Source: Lentibacillus amyloliquefaciens
GTDB lineage: Bacteria; Bacillota; Bacilli; Bacillales; Amphibacillaceae
Assembly: GCF_001307805.1 (NCBI RefSeq)
Contig: NZ_CP013862.1
Coordinates: 2,604,001 to 2,668,000, forward strand
Reading direction: 5' to 3'
DNA: 64,000 nt
The stretch's first letter is position 1. Each line of letters opens with the position of its first letter. This document shows, in pieces, positions 1 through 8,886 of the stretch. The notes below the pieces were generated by a model that ran no database searches, had not been told where the DNA came from, and worked only from the letters and a program-made list of their open reading frames with translations. Position numbers and translations under genes: made by a program.

Positions 1-302
1 TTCAGTTCCTGGTTGACAAAGCCTTGTAACGTTTGTGTCATTGCCTGTTTGGTAACGGTTTGGACAGTTTCTGCAAGTGCCTGTTTATAAACAAGCTGAC
101 TGATGCCGCCCCCGGAGGAAGCAATGTCTTCAACTTCCTGTAAGCCATCCGGGCTTTCTGTCTGATCATCCTCAAGAATTCCAATGACATTTACGGTCAT
201 CCCTTGCTGCATTGCAAGGGCAGCCGTTACGGCAGGATCTTCACCTTTATTTGAACAGCCGTCCGTTATCAGCAATATCTGTTTTAATGTCCCTTTTTTC
301 AC
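1..302 (-). CDS. yabS: VWA-domain protein YabS, C-terminal part cut by window edge
   Basis: The minus-strand frame opens with GTG at 302 behind GGGAGG and reads MKKGTLKQILLITDGCSNKG, followed by a VNVIGILED strand and a GGGISQL segment. This is the von Willebrand A fold with a DGCSNKG metal-site-like loop, as in B. subtilis YabS, which follows spoIIE there as it does here. The 3' end lies outside the window, so only about 100 residues are visible. The molecular role is not established; position suggests a sporulation-time gene. Confidence 0.8.
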   Translation of the reverse strand, partial: MKKGTLKQILLITDGCSNKGEDPAVTAALAMQQGMTVNVIGILEDDQTESPDGLQEVEDIASSGGGISQLVYKQALAETVQTVTKQAMTQTLQGFVNQEL

Positions 303-469
303 CTGACATTCCTCCCTTACATCCACTACCATTCTCGCCATAAAGTCTGGACAATATACACGGAAGATTGGAAGCAACCACGCAAAAAAAACAGCCGGAT
401 ACCGCTGAATAGCGGCACCACGTCCTGCTTGATTTTGTATTGCTTTATGAATGGTCACAAAAGGGAGCA

Positions 470-2920
470 TTACTGTGCTTTGTCTGTATAAATAGGAATC
501 GATGTCCATTGCGGTGCGTTTTTAATCACTTTGGCCACAGCGACGGTCATGTCGTCTTCAATTAGCCCGCTTCTTGTCCGGACGACCTCTTCCAATATTA
601 AATCAGCTATTTCCTGCGGGTCATCGGTCTGCATATTGCGGATTTTTCGTTTCAGCCACATATCAATATTTTCAACATGTTTGGGCCCGTCCAAAATGCC
701 ATCACTCATCATGATTAAAATATCTTCTGATTTCAATTGGTCTCCAACAATATCCACATCAAACTCCTGAATGATTCCCATTGGCAAATTGCTCGCTTCG
801 ATCTTAATAATCTCATCGCCACGTTTAATCAGGCTTGGTGTTGAGCCAATCTTCAGAAATTTAATAGCTGCATTATGCAGGTTAATCACTGCAAGATCCA
901 ATGTTGCATACATTTCATCAGTTGTCCTCAGCGACAGAATGGAGTTGATTGATTTGATGGCAACGCTTTCAGGAATCCCCGTCTGCAGAATCTGCTGGAG
1001 TAATCTCAGCGTTTCCTCACTTTCTTCATTTGCACGGCTGCCATTGCCCATTCCATCACTGATAGCCATCGCATATTTGCCTTCCCCCAGTTCAATCGTC
1101 CGATAGCTGTCTCCTGAAACCAGACCGCCTCCTTTAGCTGCGTTGGCGATGCCGATATCGACAACATACTCTTTTGCCGAACCAAACACCAATTGACAGT
1201 AACCATTTGGAAAAGGGGATACTTCTTCTTTTTTCACGATAATCATTTCATTTAGAATATCGGATAAAACCGGCGCTATCAGTTTTTCACCTTCCCCGCG
1301 GTAATCATAAAAAGACAGTGTCATCTCAATATCGACATTTCCTTTTTCCAGCCTGTAAATGTCAAGTTTCTCCAGTACAATCCCCATATTTTTCAATGTA
1401 TTCATAATTTGCATTTCCTGTTTTTCATGATGCTCGCGTTCCTTGAGTATCTCATTGGCAAAATCATCCATGACTTCCGATACACCCTGCAATTGATCTG
1501 ATACGAACCGTTTACTTTCCACCACCTGTTTCTTCAGCTTCTTATTGGCTTCGAAAAAGGAAATTTCCTCTCGCATTACATCGAGAACTTTCCGCGATTT
1601 GACACAATGATTTTCGAAATCTCGTAACGATTTGCGGTTTGGCTCATTCCCTTCAGACAAATCTTCCTTTAAATCATCCATCAGGGAGTAGGTTTTATCA
1701 AATTGCTGTTGCCAGCATCGCTCTTTCATAAAACAGGACTGGCATGTCTTTTCGGTAACCTGGCTGAGGAAGTAGTCGGTTTCGCGTCTGGCATTCACAC
1801 CGTCTTCTTTCATATCTTCTGCCGAGGAGAAACTTTTCGATAAAGCTTCAAACACACCGGAAAACTGTTCAACCCGTTTGGCTGTCACATTCCGGACTTT
1901 TTGCAAATACTGTTCCTGTTCATGCGTATGTTCCTCGGTTCCGGGAATATAGCGTGATAATTTTTTGATCCAACCAGACGGTGTCAGCAAAAACAAAGCA
2001 ATCGCAATTGATGTTTCTGTAAATGATGGTACGATGCTTGCCGCATCAGCATAGATGGCAACCAAAAACGTTCCAACTAAAAGACCGAAACTGACCCCGA
2101 CTTTATTGCCTTCTTTAAGCAGACCACCAAGCAGCCCGGAAAATGCAAGCAGACTCATTTGATACAGATTGGCCACATCGGCAAGCGACAATATAAGCCC
2201 CGCAACAACACCGACAGTTGAGCCTATTGCCGCACCGCCCACAAAAGCGAGCAGCAAGACAAAATACCGGGAAAAAACCTGTTCAATCGAGGCATTATAT
2301 AACTCCCAGCCGATAGTGCCTGTGAGAATGGAGGCAATCAGTATAATCAGACATACAATTTCTTCATTTTTTAATGTGGGTTTGAAACGTTGAGGTGATA
2401 ATAATGGAATGCTTTGCATAAAGATTAATACCAGGACAGTTCCCAAGACACCCTCAACGAGTAAAAGCATCCACTCATATGACGAAAGCTGCCCCCATAT
2501 TGAATACATAAAAATCCTGGGTGATACGGTTGATAAAAATACAAACAGCGGTATGAGTAGGTGCTGTTTTTCAGCATTTTTAAATAGCCCGGCCAATAAA
2601 ACGAACGAGATCATGGCAAGCACTATAAAAGCCCCATGTGTTACAGAGAAACTCAACGCCCCGACAAGTGCAGCCAGCATAACTTTAGGGGCCTTGTCCC
2701 TATGTATCATCCATATAGCTGCCAGAAAGGCGACAGCAAATGGTGAAACGACTGATAGTATAATAGCCCGTCCAAGTAAAAAGCCGACAAGAAAAAAAAG
2801 CCATCCTTTTTCAAATAGCAATGTTTTTATCTGTGCTGATAAGTGCCTACGATATTTTTTCAGTGTACCTTTTTTCTGCACGAGTGTTTTGGATTCCACT
2901 CCTGGAACTGAATTAATCAT
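470..2920 (-). CDS. spoIIE: Stage II sporulation protein E, SpoIIAA-P phosphatase
   Basis: SpoIIE dephosphorylates the anti-anti-sigma factor SpoIIAA at the asymmetric septum and so releases sigma-F in the forespore; it also binds FtsZ. The 816-residue protein has an N-terminal block of about ten membrane segments (roughly residues 40-310), a central region with a CQSCFMKERCW cysteine cluster, and a C-terminal PP2C phosphatase domain with the metal motif DGMGNG near residue 622. I place the start at ATG 2920 because it follows GAGGGAGTG. An in-frame ATG at 2947 overlaps the predicted -10 box and cannot be transcribed from that promoter. yabS lies downstream on the same strand. Confidence 0.96.
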   Translation of the reverse strand: MINSVPGVESKTLVQKKGTLKKYRRHLSAQIKTLLFEKGWLFFLVGFLLGRAIILSVVSPFAVAFLAAIWMIHRDKAPKVMLAALVGALSFSVTHGAFIVLAMISFVLLAGLFKNAEKQHLLIPLFVFLSTVSPRIFMYSIWGQLSSYEWMLLLVEGVLGTVLVLIFMQSIPLLSPQRFKPTLKNEEIVCLIILIASILTGTIGWELYNASIEQVFSRYFVLLLAFVGGAAIGSTVGVVAGLILSLADVANLYQMSLLAFSGLLGGLLKEGNKVGVSFGLLVGTFLVAIYADAASIVPSFTETSIAIALFLLTPSGWIKKLSRYIPGTEEHTHEQEQYLQKVRNVTAKRVEQFSGVFEALSKSFSSAEDMKEDGVNARRETDYFLSQVTEKTCQSCFMKERCWQQQFDKTYSLMDDLKEDLSEGNEPNRKSLRDFENHCVKSRKVLDVMREEISFFEANKKLKKQVVESKRFVSDQLQGVSEVMDDFANEILKEREHHEKQEMQIMNTLKNMGIVLEKLDIYRLEKGNVDIEMTLSFYDYRGEGEKLIAPVLSDILNEMIIVKKEEVSPFPNGYCQLVFGSAKEYVVDIGIANAAKGGGLVSGDSYRTIELGEGKYAMAISDGMGNGSRANEESEETLRLLQQILQTGIPESVAIKSINSILSLRTTDEMYATLDLAVINLHNAAIKFLKIGSTPSLIKRGDEIIKIEASNLPMGIIQEFDVDIVGDQLKSEDILIMMSDGILDGPKHVENIDMWLKRKIRNMQTDDPQEIADLILEEVVRTRSGLIEDDMTVAVAKVIKNAPQWTSIPIYTDKAQ

Positions 2921-2945
2921 ACTGTACCACTCCCTCTTGAAAAAC

Positions 2946-3011
2946 ATTAAAACATATGATGCATTGTTTTTTTGTCAAAATAACAGGGCGAGTCCAAAAA
3001 ATCGTTCGACT
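2946..3011 (-). promoter_or_regulatory. Spo0A-type spoIIE promoter with 21-bp spacer and candidate 0A boxes
   Basis: On the minus strand TTGACA (2973-2978) and TTTAAT (2946-2951) are separated by exactly 21 bp. This matches the known B. subtilis spoIIE promoter, which needs Spo0A~P because of its over-long spacer. TTTGACA (2973-2979) overlaps the -35 box, and AGTCGAA (3005-3011) lies about 25 bp upstream; each differs from the 0A box TGNCGAA at one position. Activation by Spo0A is inferred from this arrangement. Confidence 0.6.
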
Positions 3012-3193
3012 GGTTTCTAAGTGGACAAGCGATTTTCTACATCCGGTTCCGTATTCTGTTTACTAATGTACCTTTTTGTATATAAGGCTCAATAAGGCTC
3101 TTTTCCGTAAATTTTGCTCCTCTTTAACTCTCGCAGTTTTTACGGATTTTGCGGCAAAAGCCACCTTTTAGAAAAAGCTGATAAAATTTTTCG

Positions 3194-3223
3194 TTGACAC
3201 AAATGCCTATCGTGTTGTATTAT
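3194..3223 (+). promoter_or_regulatory. Sigma-A promoter of tRNA-Met
   Basis: TTGACA at 3194-3199 and TATTAT at 3218-3223 have an 18-bp spacer and lie about 20 bp before the mature tRNA 5' end. The -35 box is perfect. Confidence 0.75.
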
Positions 3224-3242
3224 ATTTTTTGTGACTAATTTT

Positions 3243-3316
3243 GGCGGTGTAGCTCAGCTGGCGAGAGCGTACGGTTCATACCCGTAAGGTCGGGGGTTCG
3301 ATCCCCTCCGCCGCTA
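3243..3316 (+). tRNA. tRNA-Met (CAT), elongator type
   Basis: A full cloverleaf folds: acceptor GGCGGTG paired with CGCCGCT, D arm GCTC/GAGC, anticodon stem TACGG/CCGTA around loop TTCATAC (anticodon CAT), and T arm GGGGG/CCCTC around TTCGATC. The body is almost the B. subtilis elongator tRNA-Met. The 3' CCA is not encoded (TATTAAG follows), so CCA must be added enzymatically. It lies between spoIIE and yabR, where B. subtilis also has tRNA genes, but it is transcribed against its neighbours. Confidence 0.95.
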
Positions 3317-3326
3317 TTAAGAGATA

Positions 3327-3358
3327 AAAGAAATCGGCTTTTACCGATTTCTTTTTTT
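3327..3358 (+). terminator. Rho-independent terminator of tRNA-Met
   Basis: AAAGAAATCGG pairs with CCGATTTCTTT around a short loop and runs into a T tract, 10 bp after the tRNA. Confidence 0.85.
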
Positions 3359-3385
3359 ATATCCAATTTTCCTCTGTAAACACAA

Positions 3386-3425
3386 AAAACAGGTGCAGCG
3401 ATTTAACGCGGGCACCTGTTTTTTT
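3386..3425. terminator. Convergent hairpin between tRNA-Met and yabR region
   Basis: AAACAGGTGC (3387-3396) pairs with GCACCTGTTT around a 15-nt loop. A tracts and T tracts flank both sides, so it can terminate in either direction. It separates the plus-strand tRNA from minus-strand yabR transcription. Confidence 0.6.
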
Positions 3426-3563
3426 ATGCAGTCAAACCCGCACTTCAAAGCCTGCAAAATAAAACTAAGAAGGATATGTGCGGGATGTGTATTGCCATTA
3501 ATATCCGATTCTGTTAGGACCTGCACGGTGCAGGCCATTCTATTGGGGAATTTATTAGAGGTT

Positions 3564-3706
3564 GTTCAAAAAGTCCGGTAAAAATGACACTTCGGTGTTT
3601 CTAGTTGGCTTGCTTTTCCGTTCCTCACGTATTAAATGCATACGTTCCGGTACCGGGAGCTTCGCCGCCTCGAACTTCTCGGTCCTTTTTATCCTCCTTT
3701 TTGAAC
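3564..3706. repeat. Repeat family B, copy 1 (TIR element)
   Basis: The 143-bp element starts with GTTCAAAAAG and ends with the exact inverse CTTTTTGAAC. The left end continues TCCGGTAA as in the copy at 31516; the interior is unrelated. No open frame is present. Terminal inverted repeats, no coding content and insertion just after yabR suggest a MITE-like element. No target duplication is evident. Confidence 0.6.
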
Positions 3707-3742
3707 ACGCACTATTATCAATTTTTCATAGACAGCAAACTG

Positions 3743-4126
3743 CTATCCTCTTTTAGCACCTCGACCTCCGCGTTTGGATTCCGTGTGCTTCTTCAAAGAG
3801 GCCAGACGTTCATCGGAGTCTTTGAGAAATTTGTTCATTTTCGACTCAAACGATTCTGAACGTTGACGATTATTCCGCTGACGTGGCGGCTTATCCTTCG
3901 CTTTCTTGATGGAAAGACCAATCTTGCCATCCTTTTCGACATTAATCACTTTGACAGTGACCTCGTCACCGACACTTAAGTGCTCATTAATGTCTTTTAC
4001 ATAATTATCGGCAACCTCACTAATGTGGACAAGCCCTGTCTTGCCTTCCTCAATTTCAACAAATGCCCCAAAATTAGTGATGCCGGTTACCTTTCCCTGC
4101 AGCTTGCTGCCTACTTCGATTGACAT
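3743..4126 (-). CDS. yabR: S1-domain RNA-binding protein YabR
   Basis: The 127-residue protein opens with a complete S1 RNA-binding fold (about residues 1-72), with GKVTGITNFGAFVEI and GLVHISEVAD, then a basic tail rich in Arg, Lys and Gly (RQRNNRQRS and KRGGRGAKRG). This matches B. subtilis YabR in length and layout, and the GSP13/CvfD type of ribosome-associated S1 proteins. AAGGAGG precedes the ATG. It lies downstream of divIC with 74 bp between. The RNA target is unknown. Confidence 0.9.
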   Translation of the reverse strand: MSIEVGSKLQGKVTGITNFGAFVEIEEGKTGLVHISEVADNYVKDINEHLSVGDEVTVKVINVEKDGKIGLSIKKAKDKPPRQRNNRQRSESFESKMNKFLKDSDERLASLKKHTESKRGGRGAKRG

Positions 4127-4200
4127 AAAAAAAGTGCTCCTCCTTAGATTTTTAAAAAAGTATACTTCTTATATATTATAGCCAGTATTGTAAAAGTGTG

Positions 4201-4581
4201 TCAATAAGAGGGCTCTTCTTCAGGAATATTAAAAATTAACTCGCCTTCTTTTGAGAAAAAATAGTTCGTCCGGGCAATATCCAACACATATTCCTCATCA
4301 TTAAGCAAACTAATTTCTTCCTTCAGATTCTTTTCCTTTTGTTCCAGTGTCGCCATCTCATTTTGAAGCTCTTCGTACTGCTCCTCTTTTTCCGCATGAA
4401 GGGCACGCTGGTTGAAATGATAGACAGTCAAACTGCCAAAAACGATCGCCGCTGCAATAGAAAATAAAACAAGACGGCGCATGAGACGCTGTTTTTTTCT
4501 TTTTTGTCGTTCTATGTAAGCATCATATTGCTGCATATAATTTGAGTCTAATCGCTCCACATTTTTCTTCTTGAACGGCAC
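4201..4581 (-). CDS. divIC: Cell division protein DivIC
   Basis: DivIC is a bitopic membrane protein that joins FtsL and DivIB in the divisome and helps activate septal peptidoglycan synthesis. The 126-residue sequence has a basic cytoplasmic head (RQKRKKQRLMRR), one membrane span at about 36-56, an external coiled coil at about 60-98 rich in Glu and Leu, and the conserved ARTNYFFSKEGE segment. The start is GTG at 4581 behind AAAGGAGG. It follows yabQ directly, as in B. subtilis. Confidence 0.95.
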   Translation of the reverse strand: MPFKKKNVERLDSNYMQQYDAYIERQKRKKQRLMRRLVLFSIAAAIVFGSLTVYHFNQRALHAEKEEQYEELQNEMATLEQKEKNLKEEISLLNDEEYVLDIARTNYFFSKEGELIFNIPEEEPSY

Positions 4582-4586
4582 TGATT

Positions 4587-5186
4587 CTACCTCCTTTTAG
4601 AATAGCGATCGGTTAGCCATTTCTTACATTTATTCTTTATTGTACTATAAAATCCTGCAACTTTGTGTACTTTTTTTTGAATTGTTTCAGGAAATATCCG
4701 AAAAGTCCGCCTAAGAAGCCACAAAACCGGGGTAAATATAATGATAACGATATAGCGGGTCAAATTCCACAACAATTTTGCAGTAAAAACCACGATGGCA
4801 ATAACCATCTGAAGGATAAACTTTAGCGGTTTTATTATGACATTTATAAATAAATTTTCCATAAAGCGGTAAACAGCTGCTATAACCCGGATAATATGTT
4901 CCATTAGCTGTCTATAGACATTCGCTGCCAATGCCTTATACATGGAAAATCCTAATAAAAGAGCGAGAAATACATAAAAACGCAGTTCACCGCTGTTTGC
5001 CCGAAATAACACATAATATAACAGCAATGTCTGGGTTAGCCAGAAACTGATTTCCATGAAGTATTTCAGAACCACACGCTGACGCCAGTAAATCGCAAGA
5101 CGTCTGAATGTATCCAATGCCAACCCGAGATAAAACCCTCCGGCCGTCATGGAAATCATCGTTATAAACTGTACACTCAGCGTCAT
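4587..5186 (-). CDS. yabQ: Spore cortex biosynthesis protein YabQ
   Basis: YabQ is an integral membrane protein made in the mother cell and needed for spore cortex formation. The 199 residues contain four or five hydrophobic spans in the first 160 residues, with GGFYLGLALDTFRRL at the front, and a basic C-terminus (KNKCKKWLTDRYSKRR). Its ATG overlaps the yabP stop by 4 bp, which indicates translational coupling. The length is close to that of the B. subtilis protein. Confidence 0.9.
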   Translation of the reverse strand: MTLSVQFITMISMTAGGFYLGLALDTFRRLAIYWRQRVVLKYFMEISFWLTQTLLLYYVLFRANSGELRFYVFLALLLGFSMYKALAANVYRQLMEHIIRVIAAVYRFMENLFINVIIKPLKFILQMVIAIVVFTAKLLWNLTRYIVIIIFTPVLWLLRRTFRIFPETIQKKVHKVAGFYSTIKNKCKKWLTDRYSKRR

Positions 5187-5482
5187 TTGAATAGCTTGCT
5201 AAAGAATCCTTTAGCCTTCTCCTGGTAATGTTCATCAACATAGGAGAGCTCGTACACTTTGCCTTGAATTGTGACGAGACCTTCATGAACATCTAAATTT
5301 TTCAATTGCAAGTTCTGCCCGCGGATAATCAAATAGCCCATCTGTGTCTCAAGCAGAAATTCTTCATTGTCAAAACTGTCAACTTCCTTAACACCGGTTA
5401 TCTCCAGATCTTTCCGGTTATCGATTTTAACAGTGTGGTTTACCTCCGTCCGGTTAATGGGCGGTTGTTCATAATGATTCAT
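5183..5482 (-). CDS. yabP: Sporulation protein YabP
   Basis: YabP is a small soluble protein of the YabP/YqfC family; in B. subtilis it localises to the forespore surface with YabQ and is needed for the cortex. The 99 residues show the family core RKDLEITGVKEVDSFDNEEF followed by GYLIIRGQNLQLKNLDVHEG. AAGGAGG lies 10 bp before the ATG. The yabP-yabQ-divIC order and the yabP/yabQ overlap match B. subtilis. Confidence 0.93.
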   Translation of the reverse strand: MNHYEQPPINRTEVNHTVKIDNRKDLEITGVKEVDSFDNEEFLLETQMGYLIIRGQNLQLKNLDVHEGLVTIQGKVYELSYVDEHYQEKAKGFFSKLFK

Positions 5483-5537
5483 TCACTTCACCCTCCTTGT
5501 CACTATTACTTTATGACAGGAGGGACAAGTGTAGAAC

Positions 5538-5801
5538 CTAATTCACTTTCTCTTCATTGATCACCTTGTATAAGTTTTCCGCTTCACCTTTTTTTGTGGT
5601 GTCTTTTAAAGATGTCACTTCAAGTGTCAAAACTTTCTGGGCAAACTGAATCACTAATTCATCGCCAACCGTCAATACCGTTGATGCCTTTGCAGGGCTG
5701 CCATTAACAATAATGCGCCCCTGGCCGGCCACCTCTTTTGCCAATGTCCGGCGCTTGATGAGCCGGGAGACTTTAAGAAATTTATCAAGACGCAATTTCA
5801 A
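5538..5801 (-). CDS. rqcP: S4-domain protein RqcP (YabO), ribosome quality control
   Basis: The S4 RNA-binding fold fills the first 60 residues (MKLRLDKFLKVSRLIKRRTL and AGQGRIIVNG). RqcP binds the 50S subunit-peptidyl-tRNA complex and helps RqcH add C-terminal alanine tails to stalled nascent chains. The length of 87 residues fits the family. The gene directly follows yabN (start at 5801, yabN stop at 5802), as in B. subtilis. Confidence 0.92.
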   Translation of the reverse strand: MKLRLDKFLKVSRLIKRRTLAKEVAGQGRIIVNGSPAKASTVLTVGDELVIQFAQKVLTLEVTSLKDTTKKGEAENLYKVINEEKVN

Positions 5802-7253
5802 TCACTCATTTCTTTTTGCTTGATTCCAGTACGCATCCATCTCGTCCAGACTGACTTCTCTGATATCTTTTCCTTGTTCTTGCAGATTCGTTTCAATATA
5901 GGAAAACCTCGACAGAAACTTTTCATTTGTCCGGCTGAGAGCAATTTCCGGATTTATTTTATAATACCGTGATATGTTGGCTAACACAAATAATACATCA
6001 CCCAGTTCTTTTTCAAGTTCAGACAACGATTTTGAACTGATGGCCTCCTGTACTTCCTCCAATTCCTCCTGAAACTTGTGCCATATATCTTGACTATCAT
6101 CCCAGCCAAATCCGACTTTGGCTGCTTTTTTCTGCAGCTTAAAAGCTTTTGCAAGTGCCGGGAGACCAGCCGGAACACCGTCAAGCACAGAGGTGCGCTG
6201 ATCCCCTTTTTCCTCCTGCTTCAGGGTGTCCCACGTTTTGTAAACAGCTTCAACTGTTTCAGCCGATTGATCTTTAAATACATGCGGGTGCCGGTGGATC
6301 ATTTTGTCGGTAATCGAACGGATGACATCATCTATTGTAAAATACCCGTCATCTTCGCCAATCTGACTGTGCAGCATCACCTGCAGCAGTATATCACCCA
6401 ATTCTTCTACAATCCCATCATCGTCCTTCGAATCAATTGCTTCAATCAATTCATAGACTTCTTCAATTGCATACTCGCGTAATGTCTCATGAGTCTGAGC
6501 ACGATCCCAAGGGCATCCATCCGGTGCTCTTAGCGCGCTAATCACCTGACGAAGTTTTGCAAATGTATGATGGAGCACCTCCTCCGGTGCAGGGGGGACA
6601 TAAACAGAAACCAGATTGTTAACTCCGGAAAACTTATGATCCAATTCTTCCAGATTCACTTCAGTAATTTTCTCCCGCCTGCTTCCGGCTGCCTCTGCAA
6701 TTATTACCGGGTAATCCGGCGGCAAGTCTTCCAGAAGCGTCAATTTAATATCAGAGGCAATAAACTGATCATACACCTGACAGAATACAATATGATGCCC
6801 GTAATTGAGCTGGCTTCGCCTGAATCCGGTTCCATCCACAAATTGAAAGCCATCAATCGGATCGATTTTGAGGGAGGTAAAAAGTGCATCAAGGTAGCTT
6901 TGCCCGCCAATAATCTCAACCGGCACCTCGTCCTGGTCCAATAATAGCTGGATCGTTTGTTCCGCCATCATCGGATGACCAGGAACAGCATAAACGATCT
7001 TGTGATGACGGGCTTTTTCCATGAGTGTATCTGTAATCTGCTGATACACATCCGCAAATTGCGCACGTGACTCATAGATCTCATCAAACGCTCGGAACGA
7101 AACACCTTCCTCCTCCAGTTGCTCAATGGCCGGATGATCAGCCGTACGCACATATAACGCACTTGTACCGCTGATTAATTTTTTATAAATGCCTAGTGAT
7201 AATTGGTCCAGATCACCGGAGCCAAGTCCGATAACCTCGATTGTATAACCCAT
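5802..7253 (-). CDS. yabN: YabN: tetrapyrrole-methylase-like domain fused to MazG pyrophosphohydrolase
   Basis: Residues 1 to about 225 form a SAM-methyltransferase (tetrapyrrole methylase) fold with GLGSGDL at the front. Residues from about 235 are MazG-type NTP pyrophosphohydrolase, with DGCPWDRAQTHETLREYAIE, the metal helices EEVYELIEAID and EELGDILLQVMLH, and a second repeat (EELEEVQEAI and ELEKELGDVLFVLAN). MazG hydrolyses nucleoside triphosphates to monophosphates; the substrate of the methylase half is unknown. Its ATG overlaps the preceding stop as TAATG, so it is coupled to yabM. Confidence 0.93.
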   Translation of the reverse strand: MGYTIEVIGLGSGDLDQLSLGIYKKLISGTSALYVRTADHPAIEQLEEEGVSFRAFDEIYESRAQFADVYQQITDTLMEKARHHKIVYAVPGHPMMAEQTIQLLLDQDEVPVEIIGGQSYLDALFTSLKIDPIDGFQFVDGTGFRRSQLNYGHHIVFCQVYDQFIASDIKLTLLEDLPPDYPVIIAEAAGSRREKITEVNLEELDHKFSGVNNLVSVYVPPAPEEVLHHTFAKLRQVISALRAPDGCPWDRAQTHETLREYAIEEVYELIEAIDSKDDDGIVEELGDILLQVMLHSQIGEDDGYFTIDDVIRSITDKMIHRHPHVFKDQSAETVEAVYKTWDTLKQEEKGDQRTSVLDGVPAGLPALAKAFKLQKKAAKVGFGWDDSQDIWHKFQEELEEVQEAISSKSLSELEKELGDVLFVLANISRYYKINPEIALSRTNEKFLSRFSYIETNLQEQGKDIREVSLDEMDAYWNQAKRNE

Positions 7254-8836
7254 TAATGATCCCTCGCTTTATGAATTCGAATCAAAACGCCGGCAAAAGG
7301 AAGCATGAACAATTCTTCTTCTTTAAAAGCCTTCAGACGCAGCAGCAGTATTAAATATATGATTGCCCCCATAATCGCTGTGCACATGACATAAACCAAT
7401 AAACCCGTTCTCGAGGTGATGGTTCCTGTGACATAATCTGCAGCCGCTAAAAAGCTGACCATTCCCGCCGCTGACAGGACAAAAGCAGACCAGTTCATAT
7501 GCTTCCCGAGGTGAAGCACAGGCAGCTTCTGTCTTAATTGCATGACGGTCAAGCAAGTAAAGACAGCTAAACTGAGAACCGTCGCCACAGCACTGCCGCC
7601 GATTCCCCAGAAAGGTACCAGCATTTGATTGGCAATCCATTTCAGAAAAAAAGTGGCTCCGATAAAAACGGCTGTCCGTTTCATATAACCCAGTCCCTGA
7701 AGAATGGAAGCGGCAGTTATACCGATGGAACTGAGAAACACAGACACCGCCAATATTCTGAGCGGTCCTGTCCCATCTTCATCCAGGAAGAGCAGTCGGT
7801 TGGTTTCCGGGAAAATCGAAATTAAGCCGACAGTCGCACCAGCCGCCAAATAGAAACTGATTAATATAGCACTGCGAATAGAACGCGTAAGGGCGGCGGG
7901 ACGTTGCTTTAATTTTTCAGCCGATATTACCGGAATCAATGCTAAGGCAAACGATGACCCCAATACAGTACCAAACTGGACTAGCGGCTGACCGCGGTCA
8001 AAGACCCCTTTAGCCTTCATTGCCTCATCTTTATCGAGTCCATACGCCTGCAGTGACGGAATCAGTGTGAACGTATCGGCAAATTGAATAATGATTAACA
8101 CCATGTGATTTAAAGCCGCAGCAATTCCCAAAATGAACAATGTTCTCACGTAATATTGCCAGGGAATTATAAATCTTCCTTCTGCAGCCGGCTGATAGCG
8201 CCGGAAGAAAAATAGCAGAATGACAATGGCACTCACTGCACCGGCAAATGCAGCTGCTGCGGCTGCTTGTCCAATTGTATAGATATTTGCCTGATTTAAA
8301 TATATCCAGACAGCAGCTGCTATAATCAGTGTTACCCGCGTCAGCTGCTCACCTATTTGGGAATAGGCTGTCGGCTGCATAAGCTGTCTTCCCTGAAACA
8401 TCCCGCGCATCAAAGCGGAAAATGGAATCAGCAAAAAGATAAATGCAACCAGTTTATATGTGAGTGTTAAATCAGGATCCCCTACCCATACTGCTAAATT
8501 ATCCGCATTGAAAAACAGAAACAAACAGACACTGCCGCATATAATGACCAGCAGCAGAAAAACAGGTATGTAAAAGTTTCGTAGCGAAAGACCTTTGCCT
8601 TGATCTCCCATTTCAGCCGTCATCTTTGAGATAGCGGCAGGGAAACCATATAATGCCAGCATCAGAGCGATGCCCAGGAACGGATAGACCTGCTGATAAA
8701 CATAAAACCCCATATCGCCTGTCAGGTTCTGCAACGGAATCCGATAACCTGCACTTAACAGCTTGCTGATGAGTCCCGCCAATGTCAGTAATAAAGCACC
8801 TTTTACCAATTGATTGTTCTCGCTTTCTTTCATCAT
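7253..8836 (-). CDS. yabM: Polysaccharide flippase, SpoVB/YabM family (MVF/MATE superfamily)
   Basis: About 527 residues with around 14 hydrophobic segments; the first half carries GYRIPLQNLTGDMGFYVYQQ, diagnostic of the SpoVB/MurJ-like lipid-linked polysaccharide exporter family. In B. subtilis the gene at this place is yabM; its substrate is not known, and the related SpoVB acts in cortex synthesis. The start is taken at ATG 8836 (a second ATG follows immediately) because AAAGG lies 5 bp before it. An upstream extension to 8905 would read into repeat C1 and is rejected. Confidence 0.9.
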   Translation of the reverse strand: MMKESENNQLVKGALLLTLAGLISKLLSAGYRIPLQNLTGDMGFYVYQQVYPFLGIALMLALYGFPAAISKMTAEMGDQGKGLSLRNFYIPVFLLLVIICGSVCLFLFFNADNLAVWVGDPDLTLTYKLVAFIFLLIPFSALMRGMFQGRQLMQPTAYSQIGEQLTRVTLIIAAAVWIYLNQANIYTIGQAAAAAAFAGAVSAIVILLFFFRRYQPAAEGRFIIPWQYYVRTLFILGIAAALNHMVLIIIQFADTFTLIPSLQAYGLDKDEAMKAKGVFDRGQPLVQFGTVLGSSFALALIPVISAEKLKQRPAALTRSIRSAILISFYLAAGATVGLISIFPETNRLLFLDEDGTGPLRILAVSVFLSSIGITAASILQGLGYMKRTAVFIGATFFLKWIANQMLVPFWGIGGSAVATVLSLAVFTCLTVMQLRQKLPVLHLGKHMNWSAFVLSAAGMVSFLAAADYVTGTITSRTGLLVYVMCTAIMGAIIYLILLLRLKAFKEEELFMLPFAGVLIRIHKARDH

Positions 8837-8886
8837 AAACGCCTTTCTGCGCTGAACCGATTTTTCATCCATTATAGCACAGTGAT

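Noticed and set aside
2409..3020. 203-codon open frame on the plus strand
   Set aside because: It lies antisense to the spoIIE membrane domain; no ribosome site and composition of a shadow frame.
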